A stretch of DNA of 64,000 bases from Algorimicrobium echini (GCF_900115185.1 NZ_FOVN01000001.1:930001-994000), one strand, 5' to 3'. Counted from the stretch's first letter, positions 45,744 through 54,175 are shown. Notes: a model not told the origin generated them from the sequence alone. Numbers and translations: made by a program.

Positions 45744-46190
45744 TTAGTCCGTTTTTTCAGCTAACATTCCAGCAATTTCACCTCTACAAACCAATTCATT
45801 TTTTTCATTATACATGTCCACTTGACACTTCAATTTATGAAATCGAAAGTATTTTTTTTTACTTTTCACAAAAACTTTTTCACCTGGAAAAACAGGCTTA
45901 AAGAAATCCATTTCCGATGATGTTAAAGCAATTTCAACACCATCTAGATTGTCTCCCAATTTATTTATTAGATAAATACCGAAACAAACCAATCCAATTT
46001 GCGCCATAGTTTCTGTTAAAATAACGCCTGGCGTAACGGGATTATCTTTAAAATGACCCCTGTAAAAATCGCTAGAAGCATCAAAGGTATAAGTGCCTCG
46101 AATGCCATTTTCATGAACTTCCAGTAACTCATCTACAAAAAGAAAAGGCTTTTGGTATGGGAGTTTTGCTATAATATCTGCACCTGTCAT
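45744..46190 (-). CDS. 3-hydroxyacyl-ACP dehydratase (FabZ-like)
   Basis: 148 residues with the full FabZ active-site motif: His46 in YRGHFKDNPVTPG and Glu60 in VILTETMAQIG. It dehydrates 3-hydroxyacyl-ACP. It has the standard His-Glu dyad, unlike the two hotdog proteins of the pigment cluster. It sits between the enoyl-reductase-like gene and the KAS gene in the same operon. Confidence 0.88.
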   Translation of the reverse strand: MTGADIIAKLPYQKPFLFVDELLEVHENGIRGTYTFDASSDFYRGHFKDNPVTPGVILTETMAQIGLVCFGIYLINKLGDNLDGVEIALTSSEMDFFKPVFPGEKVFVKSKKKYFRFHKLKCQVDMYNEKNELVCRGEIAGMLAEKTD

Positions 46191-46200
46191 AATTTTAAAA

Positions 46201-47001
46201 TTAGCTTAAATGTTCGCCACCGTTTACTTGAAGTGTAATGCCGTTTATCCATTTGGATTCTTCTTTAGTTAGTAAGTAAACCACATTGGCTACATCTTCG
46301 GGTTTGGTAAGTCTGTGGAATGGATTGCGCTTTATGGTGTATTCTGCTAATTTTTCGCTACCAGGAATCATTCGGAAAGATGCGGTATCTGTTATACCTG
46401 CTTCAATGCAATTGGATTTAATACCATGTTCAGCAAATTCTAAGGCTATATTTCTTGAAATGGCTTCCAATGCAACTTTAGCTGCTGAAATGGCTGCATA
46501 ATTCTTCCAAGCTTTTTTGTTGCCTTCGCTTGTAAAACTGATAATTCTGGCATCTTCGGCAAATAGGTTTTTACTAAAAATGTGTTTGGTCCAATCGTAT
46601 AAACTAAATGCCATGTTTTCCATAGTAATGTGAAAATCATCATTTTGAAGTTCGCTTTTCTCATCAGAAACCATCGGTTTTAAATTCCCTTTTGCAATGC
46701 TGTGGACCAAGCATTTTACTTTACCAGTTTCTAGCAAAATGTCTTCTAATTTAGAGAGAATGGTTTCTCTATTTTCTGGTTTTACCACATCTTTATTAAA
46801 ATGAATTAATTGGACGTTGTGCTGTGAAACAATGGCTTTAAATTCGGCTTCAATGCCCTCCATATCGTTCCGCAGGGCACGATAAACTAAACATACATTT
46901 AAGCCTTCTTGGGCAAGTTTTTTAGCCGTTGCTAAGCCCATACCGCTAGAAGCTCCTAAAATAATTGCCCATTCGTTTCTATTTTCAAATTCTCTTACCA
47001 T
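46201..47001 (-). CDS. Enoyl-ACP reductase-like SDR
   Basis: 266 residues. The nucleotide loop is GASSGMG (residues 16-22), and the catalytic pattern is Tyr168-x6-Lys175 (YAAISAAK). This Yx6K spacing marks enoyl reductases of the FabI/FabL type rather than ketoreductases, which use Yx3K. It would reduce 2-enoyl-ACP to a saturated acyl-ACP. Its start overlaps the type III PKS stop by 7 bases. Activity could instead be on another enoyl substrate, but the FabZ and KAS neighbours favour fatty-acid-like chain building. Confidence 0.83.
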   Translation of the reverse strand: MVREFENRNEWAIILGASSGMGLATAKKLAQEGLNVCLVYRALRNDMEGIEAEFKAIVSQHNVQLIHFNKDVVKPENRETILSKLEDILLETGKVKCLVHSIAKGNLKPMVSDEKSELQNDDFHITMENMAFSLYDWTKHIFSKNLFAEDARIISFTSEGNKKAWKNYAAISAAKVALEAISRNIALEFAEHGIKSNCIEAGITDTASFRMIPGSEKLAEYTIKRNPFHRLTKPEDVANVVYLLTKEESKWINGITLQVNGGEHLS

Positions 47002-48047
47002 TTTAATAATAATCTTTGTGCTGTAAAACCTGGTCCAAAACTTAACATCAATCCGATTTCTCCCTTTTTGGGATTTTGTTCCATAAATCGTTCAAGAACA
47101 TATAAAACTGTAGCGCTAGACATGTTTCCGTAGTCTTTTAAAACACCTTTAGTATGACTGATATTCTTTCCTAGTGCGCCGAATAATTCTTCAATAGTTT
47201 GTACAATTTTCTTGCCGCCAGGATGAAAAATAAGATGGTCTACATCTTTAATATCTAAACCATTTCGTTCTAAAAAAGGATGTACAATCATGGGGAAATG
47301 TGCAGCAATTTTTTCAGGAACTGCTTTGTCTAACACCATTTGTAAGCCTGTATTTTTCAATTCAAACCCCATCATCTGTTCCGCATTGTAAAAGTGGTAC
47401 ATGGCATCATCTATGATTTCTGGGCCTGATTCATTTTGGTATGATGACAGAATGGTACACGCACAACCATCGCCAAAAATAGCTGCGCTAACAATGTTCA
47501 CCATAGAATAATCATCAATTTGAAAGGTGGACGTTGGTGACTCAACAGCTAGCACTACAGCGCGTTTGTTTGGATTAGCTTTTAGGAAATTATAGGCATA
47601 AATCATCCCTGAAATTCCAGCTACGCAGCCCATTTCGGTAACAGGAAGCCGAACGATATCCTGTTTCATTTGCAATTTATTAATTAAATAGGCATCTACC
47701 GATGGAATCATGATACCGGTACAACTTACCGTAATAATATAATCAATATCAGTTGGTTTGAGCTGGGCTTTATTTAACGCTTTTGTTAATGCCTTTTCAG
47801 CTAAAGTTATGGTTTCGCGCTTATAAATAGCATTTTTTTCCTCAAAAGATGTTTTTAAAAACACCGCTTCTGGTTCCATAATAGAATAGCGCCTATCTAC
47901 GCCAGCGTTTTCAAAAAGCTTTATAACTTTACGTCGATAGCGCTCATTTTGACCATTTAACCAAACTTTTAGAAATGGTATAATTTCTTCAGTCGTTCGG
48001 GTATGTTTTGGTAGCTGCGTGGCTACAGATGTTACTTTTACACTCAT
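46995..48047 (-). CDS. Type III polyketide synthase (chalcone/stilbene-synthase family)
   Basis: 350 residues from the ATG at 48047, chosen because it overlaps the methyltransferase stop as ATGA; an in-frame ATG at 48065 would add six residues. The Cys-His-Asn triad is complete: Cys141 in EMGCVAG, His275 in IFHPGGKK and Asn308 in DYGNMSSAT, with the C-terminal FGPGF loop. Type III enzymes extend an acyl starter with malonyl-CoA and cyclise it to resorcinols, phloroglucinols or pyrones. The flanking ACP-dependent chain-building genes point to a long-chain starter, hence an alkylresorcinol or alkylpyrone product. Confidence 0.92.
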   Translation of the reverse strand: MSVKVTSVATQLPKHTRTTEEIIPFLKVWLNGQNERYRRKVIKLFENAGVDRRYSIMEPEAVFLKTSFEEKNAIYKRETITLAEKALTKALNKAQLKPTDIDYIITVSCTGIMIPSVDAYLINKLQMKQDIVRLPVTEMGCVAGISGMIYAYNFLKANPNKRAVVLAVESPTSTFQIDDYSMVNIVSAAIFGDGCACTILSSYQNESGPEIIDDAMYHFYNAEQMMGFELKNTGLQMVLDKAVPEKIAAHFPMIVHPFLERNGLDIKDVDHLIFHPGGKKIVQTIEELFGALGKNISHTKGVLKDYGNMSSATVLYVLERFMEQNPKKGEIGLMLSFGPGFTAQRLLLKW

Positions 48048-48751
48048 GTTGTTTTTATTATCCATTGATACCTAAATGCCCAACGCCAACGTATGGTGCT
48101 ATTGTAATTTAATTCTTTTGAAAATCGTTCCAAATCTTTCCGTTTAAATGCTCGTAATATGGATATCAAACCATCATTTTTGGTCATGTTGTTTTTGATG
48201 CCTAATGTGATGATTTTAAAAAGATAATACGCCATTCTATGCCGATGTAAATCATTTATTAAAACACCGATTCTAGCATTTTTCAGAAGGGTTTTAAGTA
48301 AATTCAGAACTATTTTATCATCAAAATGGTGCAAAAACAAAGTACACATAGCAATGTCATAGGTATGTGTGTTAAATGCTTCAGTTAAAATATCTTCTTT
48401 TATAAATTGTATTTCTGGATAATTGGTTGCTAATTGATTGGCATAATCAATGGTTGCTTGATTGGCATCAATTCCTAATAACTTAAAAGTATACCCGTTT
48501 TTTCTCCCATAATCTGCAACTATCCGTAACATATCACCACTACCACATCCTAAATCTATAATGCTAATGGTTTTATCTTTTGGCTGACCTTCCAAAATTT
48601 TCTTGAGACCATTGAGGGTTACCTGATTGCCTCCCAATAATTTGTTTATGGTTGCCAATTGGTCTAAGGCATCAATTAACACATCTCCCGATAAATCGAG
48701 ATTGTCCATAATTTCAATGGTATGACTTCTGTATGTGGTGTCTATAAGCAT
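48044..48751 (-). CDS. Class I SAM-dependent methyltransferase of the type III PKS operon
   Basis: 235 residues. The SAM loop is IIDLGCGSGDMLRIV (about residues 79-93), with the GIDANQATI strand and CTLFLHHFDD following, all typical of small-molecule and quinone C- or O-methyltransferases. It is coupled to the oxidoreductase gene upstream (TAATG, one-base overlap) and to the PKS downstream (ATGA). It is predicted to methylate the aromatic ring or a hydroxyl group after PKS cyclisation, as analogous methyltransferases do in alkylresorcinol clusters. Confidence 0.85.
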   Translation of the reverse strand: MLIDTTYRSHTIEIMDNLDLSGDVLIDALDQLATINKLLGGNQVTLNGLKKILEGQPKDKTISIIDLGCGSGDMLRIVADYGRKNGYTFKLLGIDANQATIDYANQLATNYPEIQFIKEDILTEAFNTHTYDIAMCTLFLHHFDDKIVLNLLKTLLKNARIGVLINDLHRHRMAYYLFKIITLGIKNNMTKNDGLISILRAFKRKDLERFSKELNYNSTIRWRWAFRYQWIIKTT

Positions 48752-49878
48752 TATAATTCTGGTTTCATTGGTTTTCCGTGTGTGCTTTTTATAATGCTTG
48801 GCAGCACAAAGCGGAAGGCCTTTAAAAATACCATAATTAATTCAGAAAATAAACCCAGTTTGAATATGCTTGCTATAATGTGTCCAGATTTTAGTCTAGC
48901 ACGAAATTCTTTGTTCCAGATTTGTGTGTATTGGCTCTCTAAATCGGCACGTGATGCTATGGCTCCAGACCTGTAGTTTAAAATTTTTAATGACACCATT
49001 TGAGCGGCTCGAATGGCCATACTCATACCATTTCCTGCCAAAGGATGAATCATACCTGCGCTATCACCACACATGAATATATGATTTTCTACAGGATGCT
49101 TGGCTGAAAAGGATATTTGACTAATGGATAACGGATGTTTAAAAGTCAATTTATAAGTTTCAAAAACGGTTTTTAAATGCGTGTTTTTACTTAATACGTT
49201 TTGCTGAAAATCGTCAATGTTTTTGTATTTCTTAAACGATTTATAATCGGCTATATAACATACATTAACCAAATTCGTTTCCACTTTTGAAATCCCACAA
49301 TAGCCACCTTTAAAATTATGCAGCGCGACCATATTTTCTGGAAAATCACCTTTATAATGGGCTTTTATTCCTAAAAATGGCGTTGGTTTTTGGACAAATG
49401 TACGATTCATATTTATATCTAAATTGGACCGTTTCCCAAAGGCGCCAATTACAAATTGGGCCTTAAATTGTTTTTCTTCATGTGTAATAACTGTAAACTG
49501 ATTATCTGAAAACTGAATATCGACGGCTTTTTCATGTAAAATTTCAGTACCATATTTCTTGGCAAGTTTGGATAATTCCCAATCCATTCTATAGCGACTC
49601 ATTCCAAATCCGCCATAAGGGAGTTTGGTACGTATGGATTGGTTTTTAGGTGTGCTTAATGTAAACTGATTGATTTTTTTAGCTCCAAAGGAAAAGGGGT
49701 TAAAACCCAAAGCTTGTAAGTAGGGAAGGACTTCGTTTGAAATATATTCGCCACAAACCTTATGTTTTGGGTATTTATTCTTCTCAATTAGAAGCACCGA
49801 AAGTCCCTGTTTGGACAAATGTGTAGCACTGGTTAATCCGGCTAATCCACCGCCAACTATAATTACATGGTAGGTCAT
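48751..49878 (-). CDS. FAD-dependent oxidoreductase (monooxygenase/geranylgeranyl-reductase-like)
   Basis: 375 residues. The FAD loop is IIVGGGLAGLTSATHLS (residues 5-21), and the later MCGDSAGMIHPLAGNGMSMAIRAAQ is the second FAD motif. It lacks the halogenase WxWxIP pattern. In alkylresorcinol loci such enzymes hydroxylate the ring toward a quinone, so a similar job is inferred. First gene of the operon, with a 140-base A/T-rich leader up to the lipoate ligase gene. Confidence 0.82.
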   Translation of the reverse strand: MTYHVIIVGGGLAGLTSATHLSKQGLSVLLIEKNKYPKHKVCGEYISNEVLPYLQALGFNPFSFGAKKINQFTLSTPKNQSIRTKLPYGGFGMSRYRMDWELSKLAKKYGTEILHEKAVDIQFSDNQFTVITHEEKQFKAQFVIGAFGKRSNLDINMNRTFVQKPTPFLGIKAHYKGDFPENMVALHNFKGGYCGISKVETNLVNVCYIADYKSFKKYKNIDDFQQNVLSKNTHLKTVFETYKLTFKHPLSISQISFSAKHPVENHIFMCGDSAGMIHPLAGNGMSMAIRAAQMVSLKILNYRSGAIASRADLESQYTQIWNKEFRARLKSGHIIASIFKLGLFSELIMVFLKAFRFVLPSIIKSTHGKPMKPEL

Positions 49879-50018
49879 TATTGGCTGTTTGTTTTTTGTG
49901 CTTTTTTAAAATAGGATAAAATTCTAAAAAGCCTTTTTATTCTTATGGTAAGATAAAATTTTTTAAGGTATTGCTGCTTGATTTTGAGTATTAATTATCC
50001 ATGGAGAACGCCCAGTAC

Positions 50019-51017
50019 TTAATCATTCCCATAAATGAGATTTAAAAACTCCGTTTTTTCTAAATTGCCAAAGTATTCTGTAACAGACAAGTTTTTTAAT
50101 GCCTTTGTGATTTCAACTTTATCATAAGGCACACCAATAAGTAAGCTTTCAATATCTGAAACAGGTTTTCTACCAAAGAAATCGCCAAATATTTTTAATT
50201 CCGAAATATGGCCCTTTTCAACAAAAATGCGTAAATCAATTTCGCCTACAGAGAACCGCTTGTTGCGTTGGATATTAAACTTGGGCGATCGTCCAAAATT
50301 CCAATCCCATAAATCGTATTTCTCGGCTTTCAGTCTATGAACCGCTTGCCATTCCGCTTCCGTTAATTTGTAGGTTTCAAAAGGTTCACTGGCTTCATAT
50401 AATCCAACGAGTAGCTGATTTTTAAAAGCTTCCATAGATATGGGTGTTTTTAAAAAGTCGCTAATATTAGCCACGCGACTTCTTACGGATTTATGACCTT
50501 TAGATTCAATTTTGCTCATTTTTACTTGAAGCGCTTTTGTCACTTCGCTCATATCTGTGTCAAATAAAAGCGTACCATGACTAATCATCCGTTTTCCCGT
50601 TGAAAATTGAGCGGTTCCAGAAATTTTCTTCTCGTTTACCAAAATATCATTTCGGCCTTTGAGTTCAGCCGAAACGCCCATATTATTTAAAACCCGAATA
50701 ACGGGTGCTGTAAATTTTTTAAAGTTGCTAATACGTTTCCCATCATGATTGGTAATAAAACTAAAGTTTAAATTTCCTAAATCGTGATAAACCGCGCCTC
50801 CACCAGAAACACGACGCACCACATGGATGTTGTTATCATCTATATATTCCTGGTTAATTTCCTCCAAGGTATTTTGGTTTCTTCCAATAATAATGGATGG
50901 CTCGTTAATGTAAAACAGCAAATAATCTGTGGAAGTATCAAAATGCCTTAAGGCATATTCTTCTAAAGCGAGGTTTAATTTCGGGTTGGTGTGGCCTTCA
51001 TTGTCTATGAAAATCAT
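50019..51017 (-). CDS. lplA: Lipoate-protein ligase
   Basis: 332 residues using the ATG at 51017 (MIFIDNEGHTNPKLNLALEEYALR); the open frame goes further upstream but into an IS110 remnant. RRVSGGGAVYHDLGNLNFSF and KISGTAQF are signature motifs of LplA catalytic domains, and a C-terminal accessory domain is present (KFNIQRNKRFSVGEIDLRI). It attaches lipoate to 2-oxoacid dehydrogenase and glycine cleavage proteins. Its original promoter region has apparently been invaded by a transposon fragment. Confidence 0.9.
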   Translation of the reverse strand: MIFIDNEGHTNPKLNLALEEYALRHFDTSTDYLLFYINEPSIIIGRNQNTLEEINQEYIDDNNIHVVRRVSGGGAVYHDLGNLNFSFITNHDGKRISNFKKFTAPVIRVLNNMGVSAELKGRNDILVNEKKISGTAQFSTGKRMISHGTLLFDTDMSEVTKALQVKMSKIESKGHKSVRSRVANISDFLKTPISMEAFKNQLLVGLYEASEPFETYKLTEAEWQAVHRLKAEKYDLWDWNFGRSPKFNIQRNKRFSVGEIDLRIFVEKGHISELKIFGDFFGRKPVSDIESLLIGVPYDKVEITKALKNLSVTEYFGNLEKTEFLNLIYGND

Positions 51018-51031
51018 AAGGGTTGTCTTGT

Positions 51032-51199
51032 TTGGTAGATAACAAAGATAGCGAAATTTATGAGCGCATAGTTGTTCTAGGAAAACCAAAATTAGCATTA
51101 ATTGCAGTCTGTAATAAGCCGTTAAAACAGGCTTTTGCTAGTGCAAAATCAGGATTAATATATGAGGATACTTATAGAAGTACTTTGGTGAGAAATTAA
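51032..51199 (+). pseudogene. Remnant of an IS110-family transposase (C-terminal end)
   Basis: The plus-strand frame ending at the TAA at 51197-51199 reads, over 55 codons, segments such as LGKPKLALIAVCNKPLKQAF and SAKSGLIYEDTYRSTLVRN. These match the end of IS110/IS116/IS902-type transposases as I know them from flavobacteria. No start or upstream domain remains: the frame runs into the lplA start region. It is a decayed fragment adjacent to the start of lplA. Identification is from memory of the family, not a search. Confidence 0.65.
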
Positions 51200-51213
51200 T
51201 TCAATTTCACTTG

Positions 51214-51233
51214 CCTGCCTGTCGGCAGACAGG
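51214..51233. repeat. Short imperfect palindrome
   Basis: CCTGCCTGTCGGCAGACAGG pairs with itself at 8 of 10 positions per arm. This CCTGCC/GGCAGG type of palindrome recurs in many Bacteroidota intergenic regions. It follows the transposase remnant and precedes the cassette-like genes. Confidence 0.6.
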
Positions 51234-51266
51234 TTTTTTACCACAGTACTTTGTTGTAAGGCGTTT

Positions 51267-52400
51267 TTATTTATAGTATTCTATTTGTCTTATCCATTTA
51301 TATAATTCAATTCCATCTACTTTTTTAACTATTTCATTCCAATTTCCTTTATCGTCATATTTATAGCTAAATTCGATTTCATAAGTTCTTAATTCTTTAG
51401 ACGGCCAAGATTCTTCAATATATTCTAAAGATGTTATTTGATCTCCTTTATAGTCATATTTTTCAACTCTCTTGGTATTCGATACTTTTTCGGTATAATA
51501 GAATTTTTTCGTTAATCTATTTTTTTTATCATATTCGTAATTAGTGTAGTAAGGTCTATCGCTTGAGTAACCGCTTATTTCTTGAATTAAATTATCGTTC
51601 TTGTATTTGAAAATTTTGTGTTCACCCAATTTTGTTCCCTTATGGTCACCATCCGAATTTAATCCATAACCTTTTCTTTCAATCAGCCTATTGGATTCAT
51701 CATATTTATTTACTAAATCTTTATAAATATTCCCAATTGTATCTTGTACACCCCAAGACCAACTTCTTTCTCCAACTTTTCTGTAGCTATTCGGGTCTTT
51801 ATAAATTCGATAAAGTAGTTTTCCACTATCATTGTATTTAAAAATATACTCATCTATTACTCCGTATTCGTCAATACTTTTTTGTCTAATTAACTTTCCA
51901 TTGTCGTCATATTTTTTATAGCGATAATTATAATAGTCTAAATCCGAATTTTGGCTTATGATAGTTTCGTGTCTATCTCCTTCATAGTAGTGTGTGTCAA
52001 TGTAAACTAAATCATACAATGAATCAATTTTTCTAACAAGTCTCCCTTTCTTATCGTACTCATACCTGTAATAGTTTTGAAGTGAATCTTTTTTGTCGTA
52101 CCAAATGTCTTCAATCAAAACATTATTCTCATTAAAACGTCTTTCGTAATTAATGAAGTAGCAGAAGTTAGTTGAGTACCATATGTTTTTAAATCGAGAG
52201 ATTGTAGATTCAGGTCCCATAAAACCAGAGTGTCCATAGTCACCGTCAATTTCAAATAGTCTTGGGTTTTCTCTTTCAGTTAGAAATATTACCTTTTCTC
52301 TTATAGATTTGACCTTTCCATAAATTGTGTCTTTTTGTTGACCATAGGAAAATGAAAACCACAATATTGATAAAGCTAAAATTAGGTTGGTTTTTTTCAT
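51267..52400 (-). CDS. Secreted protein with RHS/YD-like repeats, function unknown
   Basis: 377 residues with a signal peptide (MKKTNLILALSILWFSFSYGQ). The mature part is made of repeated YxYDxKGRLxRK-type units (YRYEYDKKGRLVRKI, YKKYDDNGKLIRQ, YEYDKKNRLTKKF), similar to YD or wall-associated repeats in small Bacteroidota proteins. No toxin domain is seen. It is encoded alone between an IS110 remnant on one side and a cassette-type repeat on the other, with no operon partner, suggesting an accessory, transferable gene. Confidence 0.72.
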   Translation of the reverse strand: MKKTNLILALSILWFSFSYGQQKDTIYGKVKSIREKVIFLTERENPRLFEIDGDYGHSGFMGPESTISRFKNIWYSTNFCYFINYERRFNENNVLIEDIWYDKKDSLQNYYRYEYDKKGRLVRKIDSLYDLVYIDTHYYEGDRHETIISQNSDLDYYNYRYKKYDDNGKLIRQKSIDEYGVIDEYIFKYNDSGKLLYRIYKDPNSYRKVGERSWSWGVQDTIGNIYKDLVNKYDESNRLIERKGYGLNSDGDHKGTKLGEHKIFKYKNDNLIQEISGYSSDRPYYTNYEYDKKNRLTKKFYYTEKVSNTKRVEKYDYKGDQITSLEYIEESWPSKELRTYEIEFSYKYDDKGNWNEIVKKVDGIELYKWIRQIEYYK

Positions 52401-52501
52401 TGTTTTTTGGTAAATCTATTCAGTTTTATTTCAATTCAAAAGTCTAAATGAGTGAAGTATTCTTTTTTTTTGGTTAAACAGCTTGTTGGTTTAGTCAAAT
52501 G

Positions 52502-52630
52502 CAATACAACGGTTTTGTATCAGAGCTGTGTCGTGTTTCGGCACAGACTTTTCCTTATAAAAAGTGGCTTTGGAAAATCGGTTGATTTTCCAGATGAGTG
52601 ATTACCAAGCCATAGCTTATATAGGTTGTT
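52502..52630. repeat. Cassette-type intergenic element, copy 1
   Basis: It opens with CAACGGTTTTGTAT and closes with GGTTGTT, and has a perfect internal hairpin GGAAAATC-ggtt-GATTTTCC (52572-52591) and a right part containing GCCATAG and TTATATA. Copy 2 shares this order of blocks. It lies between two unrelated accessory genes. Confidence 0.5.
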
Positions 52631-52642
52631 TCCAAACGAATT

Positions 52643-53380
52643 TTACGAGACCCAAGTTCCCTCAATTTTATCTATTTTCCAATTTCCATTCTCATCTTTT
52701 TTGATAAAAATTCTACAGCCACCGCCATCTAAACCACCTCTAACAAATCCAGTATTCAAAACGCCATATGATTTGGTGTTGTCGAATAAAATTCTTGAAA
52801 ATGAAAGTGAACCTCCGAAATTAAAAGCATAATTCGTTTTCCAAAAGTCACGTCCTTTTGGAAATTCAGATGTTGGTTTAAATCGCAATTTTTTGTTGTC
52901 TGACTTTAGTTTGTCAAAATCGACTTTAAATCCTTTTTCCAATTCAAAGTCTTCAGAGTCAACAACAAGTTTTTGGTCATTAAAATGATTAATTAGCTCA
53001 TATATATCTTCTCTTTCAAATTGATTTATTGAATCAGATAAAGCTATGTAAATTAAAGTTTCGTCATTTATTATAGAATCCCTTCTTTCTTCCCAGTTAT
53101 TTAGTCTATGTCGATAATCATCAGAATCTTCCCAATCTTTGAGTGCTTTGTGGTAATCATTTTTAGTGTCAAATCCTTTTGCGGTCAGATATTTTGGTGA
53201 AGGTGGTGGTGGCGTTGGCATTAAGCGTATATCATTATACATTTTATCCGAAAGTTCAGGGAACAAATCGTAGAATACCTTTTTCTCAAATTCCAGATTT
53301 GTCAATTCAGTTTTCTGTTCACAATTAAATAGAGTGAAACAAACCATTATTAAAATCAATATTTGAGGAAGTTTGGTCAT
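52643..53380 (-). CDS. Lipoprotein of unknown function
   Basis: 245 residues from the ATG at 53380 (MTKLPQILILIMVCFTLFNC), which gives a lipobox (LFNC); the frame runs further upstream but without a signal. The mature part includes a proline-rich stretch (MPTPPPPSP), charged helical regions, and a C-terminal beta-rich part (SFSRILFDNTKSYGVLNTG, GGGCRIFIKKDENGNWKI). I do not recognise the family. It is flanked on both sides by the cassette-type elements. Confidence 0.7.
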   Translation of the reverse strand: MTKLPQILILIMVCFTLFNCEQKTELTNLEFEKKVFYDLFPELSDKMYNDIRLMPTPPPPSPKYLTAKGFDTKNDYHKALKDWEDSDDYRHRLNNWEERRDSIINDETLIYIALSDSINQFEREDIYELINHFNDQKLVVDSEDFELEKGFKVDFDKLKSDNKKLRFKPTSEFPKGRDFWKTNYAFNFGGSLSFSRILFDNTKSYGVLNTGFVRGGLDGGGCRIFIKKDENGNWKIDKIEGTWVS

Positions 53381-53384
53381 ATTT

Positions 53385-53518
53385 TTGCCAACGGTTTTGT
53401 GTGTGTTTTCGTTGCGTGGTTTAAGCACCTATTTAGCAAATAAAAACCGAATAGAAAATCCGCGAGGATTTTCGTAAGTATGATAGAACTAGCCATTAAT
53501 TATACACGTTGTTGGCAA
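53385..53518. repeat. Cassette-type intergenic element, copy 2
   Basis: Terminal inverted repeats TTGCCAAC (53385-53392) and GTTGGCAA (53511-53518) enclose a 134-base segment beginning with the CGGTTTTGT block and containing an internal hairpin GAAAATC-cgcgag-GATTTTC (53454-53473). Near the right end it has GCCATTAATTATACAC, resembling copy 1. Perfect terminal 8-mers are the main evidence. Confidence 0.55.
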
Positions 53519-53525
53519 CTGGCTT

Positions 53526-53843
53526 TTATTTTGTCCGTTTTATTTTTGGTGGATTTTGTCGTGTATCAAAAATGTCAGCAATTTTTATAAATCCGTTTTC
53601 TTTGTCCACAGAATAAATCAATTTATAATTTTTGAATACTAAATATCGATAATGAATTTCTCTTTGTTTTAGTAATTCTTCTTCTTGTCCAATGAATGGT
53701 GTTTTTATCAACTTTTTGGGCTCATTGATAATTCCTTTCACAAGTTTTTTTGCTATTCTGCTACTGGCTTCCTTTTTATTATATTCGTAGATTTCGTCAA
53801 GTTGAGTTTCAGCAAATTCAGACCAAATAATTTTCAATGTCAT
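53526..53843 (-). CDS. RelE/ParE-family toxin
   Basis: 105 residues. The pattern WSEFAETQLDEIYEYNKKEAS at the N terminus, followed by IHYRYLVFKNYKLIYSVD and FIKIADIFDTRQNPPKI, is typical of the RelE/ParE fold. Such toxins act on ribosome-bound mRNA or gyrase. The start codon overlaps the stop of the upstream small gene, a normal toxin-antitoxin order. Confidence 0.85.
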   Translation of the reverse strand: MTLKIIWSEFAETQLDEIYEYNKKEASSRIAKKLVKGIINEPKKLIKTPFIGQEEELLKQREIHYRYLVFKNYKLIYSVDKENGFIKIADIFDTRQNPPKIKRTK

Positions 53844-54076
53844 TATTCATATTTTGCTAAAAGTTCAGAACTGCTTTTAAATCGATTATTTCGGAAATCA
53901 GATTCCGATTTGTCAATTCTTTTATTCAGTTCCTCTTGTGTCATAGGTTCAAATATTCGCTCGTTGGAGGCGTTTTTTTCTTTTCTCAAAATTTTTTCGA
54001 GACGTGAAACCGCTTCTTCGTTTTGAAGTTTTAAAAATTCTTGTACAAATTCTATTTTTCGAGCTTCTAAATTCAT
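53843..54076 (-). CDS. Probable antitoxin of the RelE/ParE toxin
   Basis: 77 residues, highly charged and helical (LEARKIEFVQEFLKLQNEEAV, KILRKEKNASNERIFEPMTQEELNKRIDKSE). No DNA-binding domain is obvious in the N terminus, but the coiled, acidic pattern and one-base overlap with the toxin gene fit the antitoxin role. It is close to the left-hand cassette boundary near 54160. Confidence 0.75.
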   Translation of the reverse strand: MNLEARKIEFVQEFLKLQNEEAVSRLEKILRKEKNASNERIFEPMTQEELNKRIDKSESDFRNNRFKSSSELLAKYE

Positions 54077-54149
54077 TTTATTCAGCTTTTTATCAAAGAT
54101 ACAAAATTATCAATTTAATCAACTGTTTTTCTTTAATTGACGAATTTCA

Positions 54150-54175
54150 CAGCTTGTTGCCAACATATAAATATA
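54150..54175. repeat. Possible partial cassette-type element, copy 3
   Basis: The sequence CAGCTTGTTGCCAACATATA around 54156-54164 includes GTTGCCAAC, near-identical to the terminal repeat of copy 2. No clear second end was found, so this may be a degenerate boundary. Confidence 0.35.

Noticed and set aside
46201-47001. Calling the SDR of the type III PKS operon a FabG
   Set aside because: The Tyr-Lys spacing is Yx6K rather than Yx3K, which points to an enoyl reductase.
52626-52832. Plus-strand open frame next to the cassette element
   Set aside because: It is antisense to the lipoprotein gene and lacks signal or motif.
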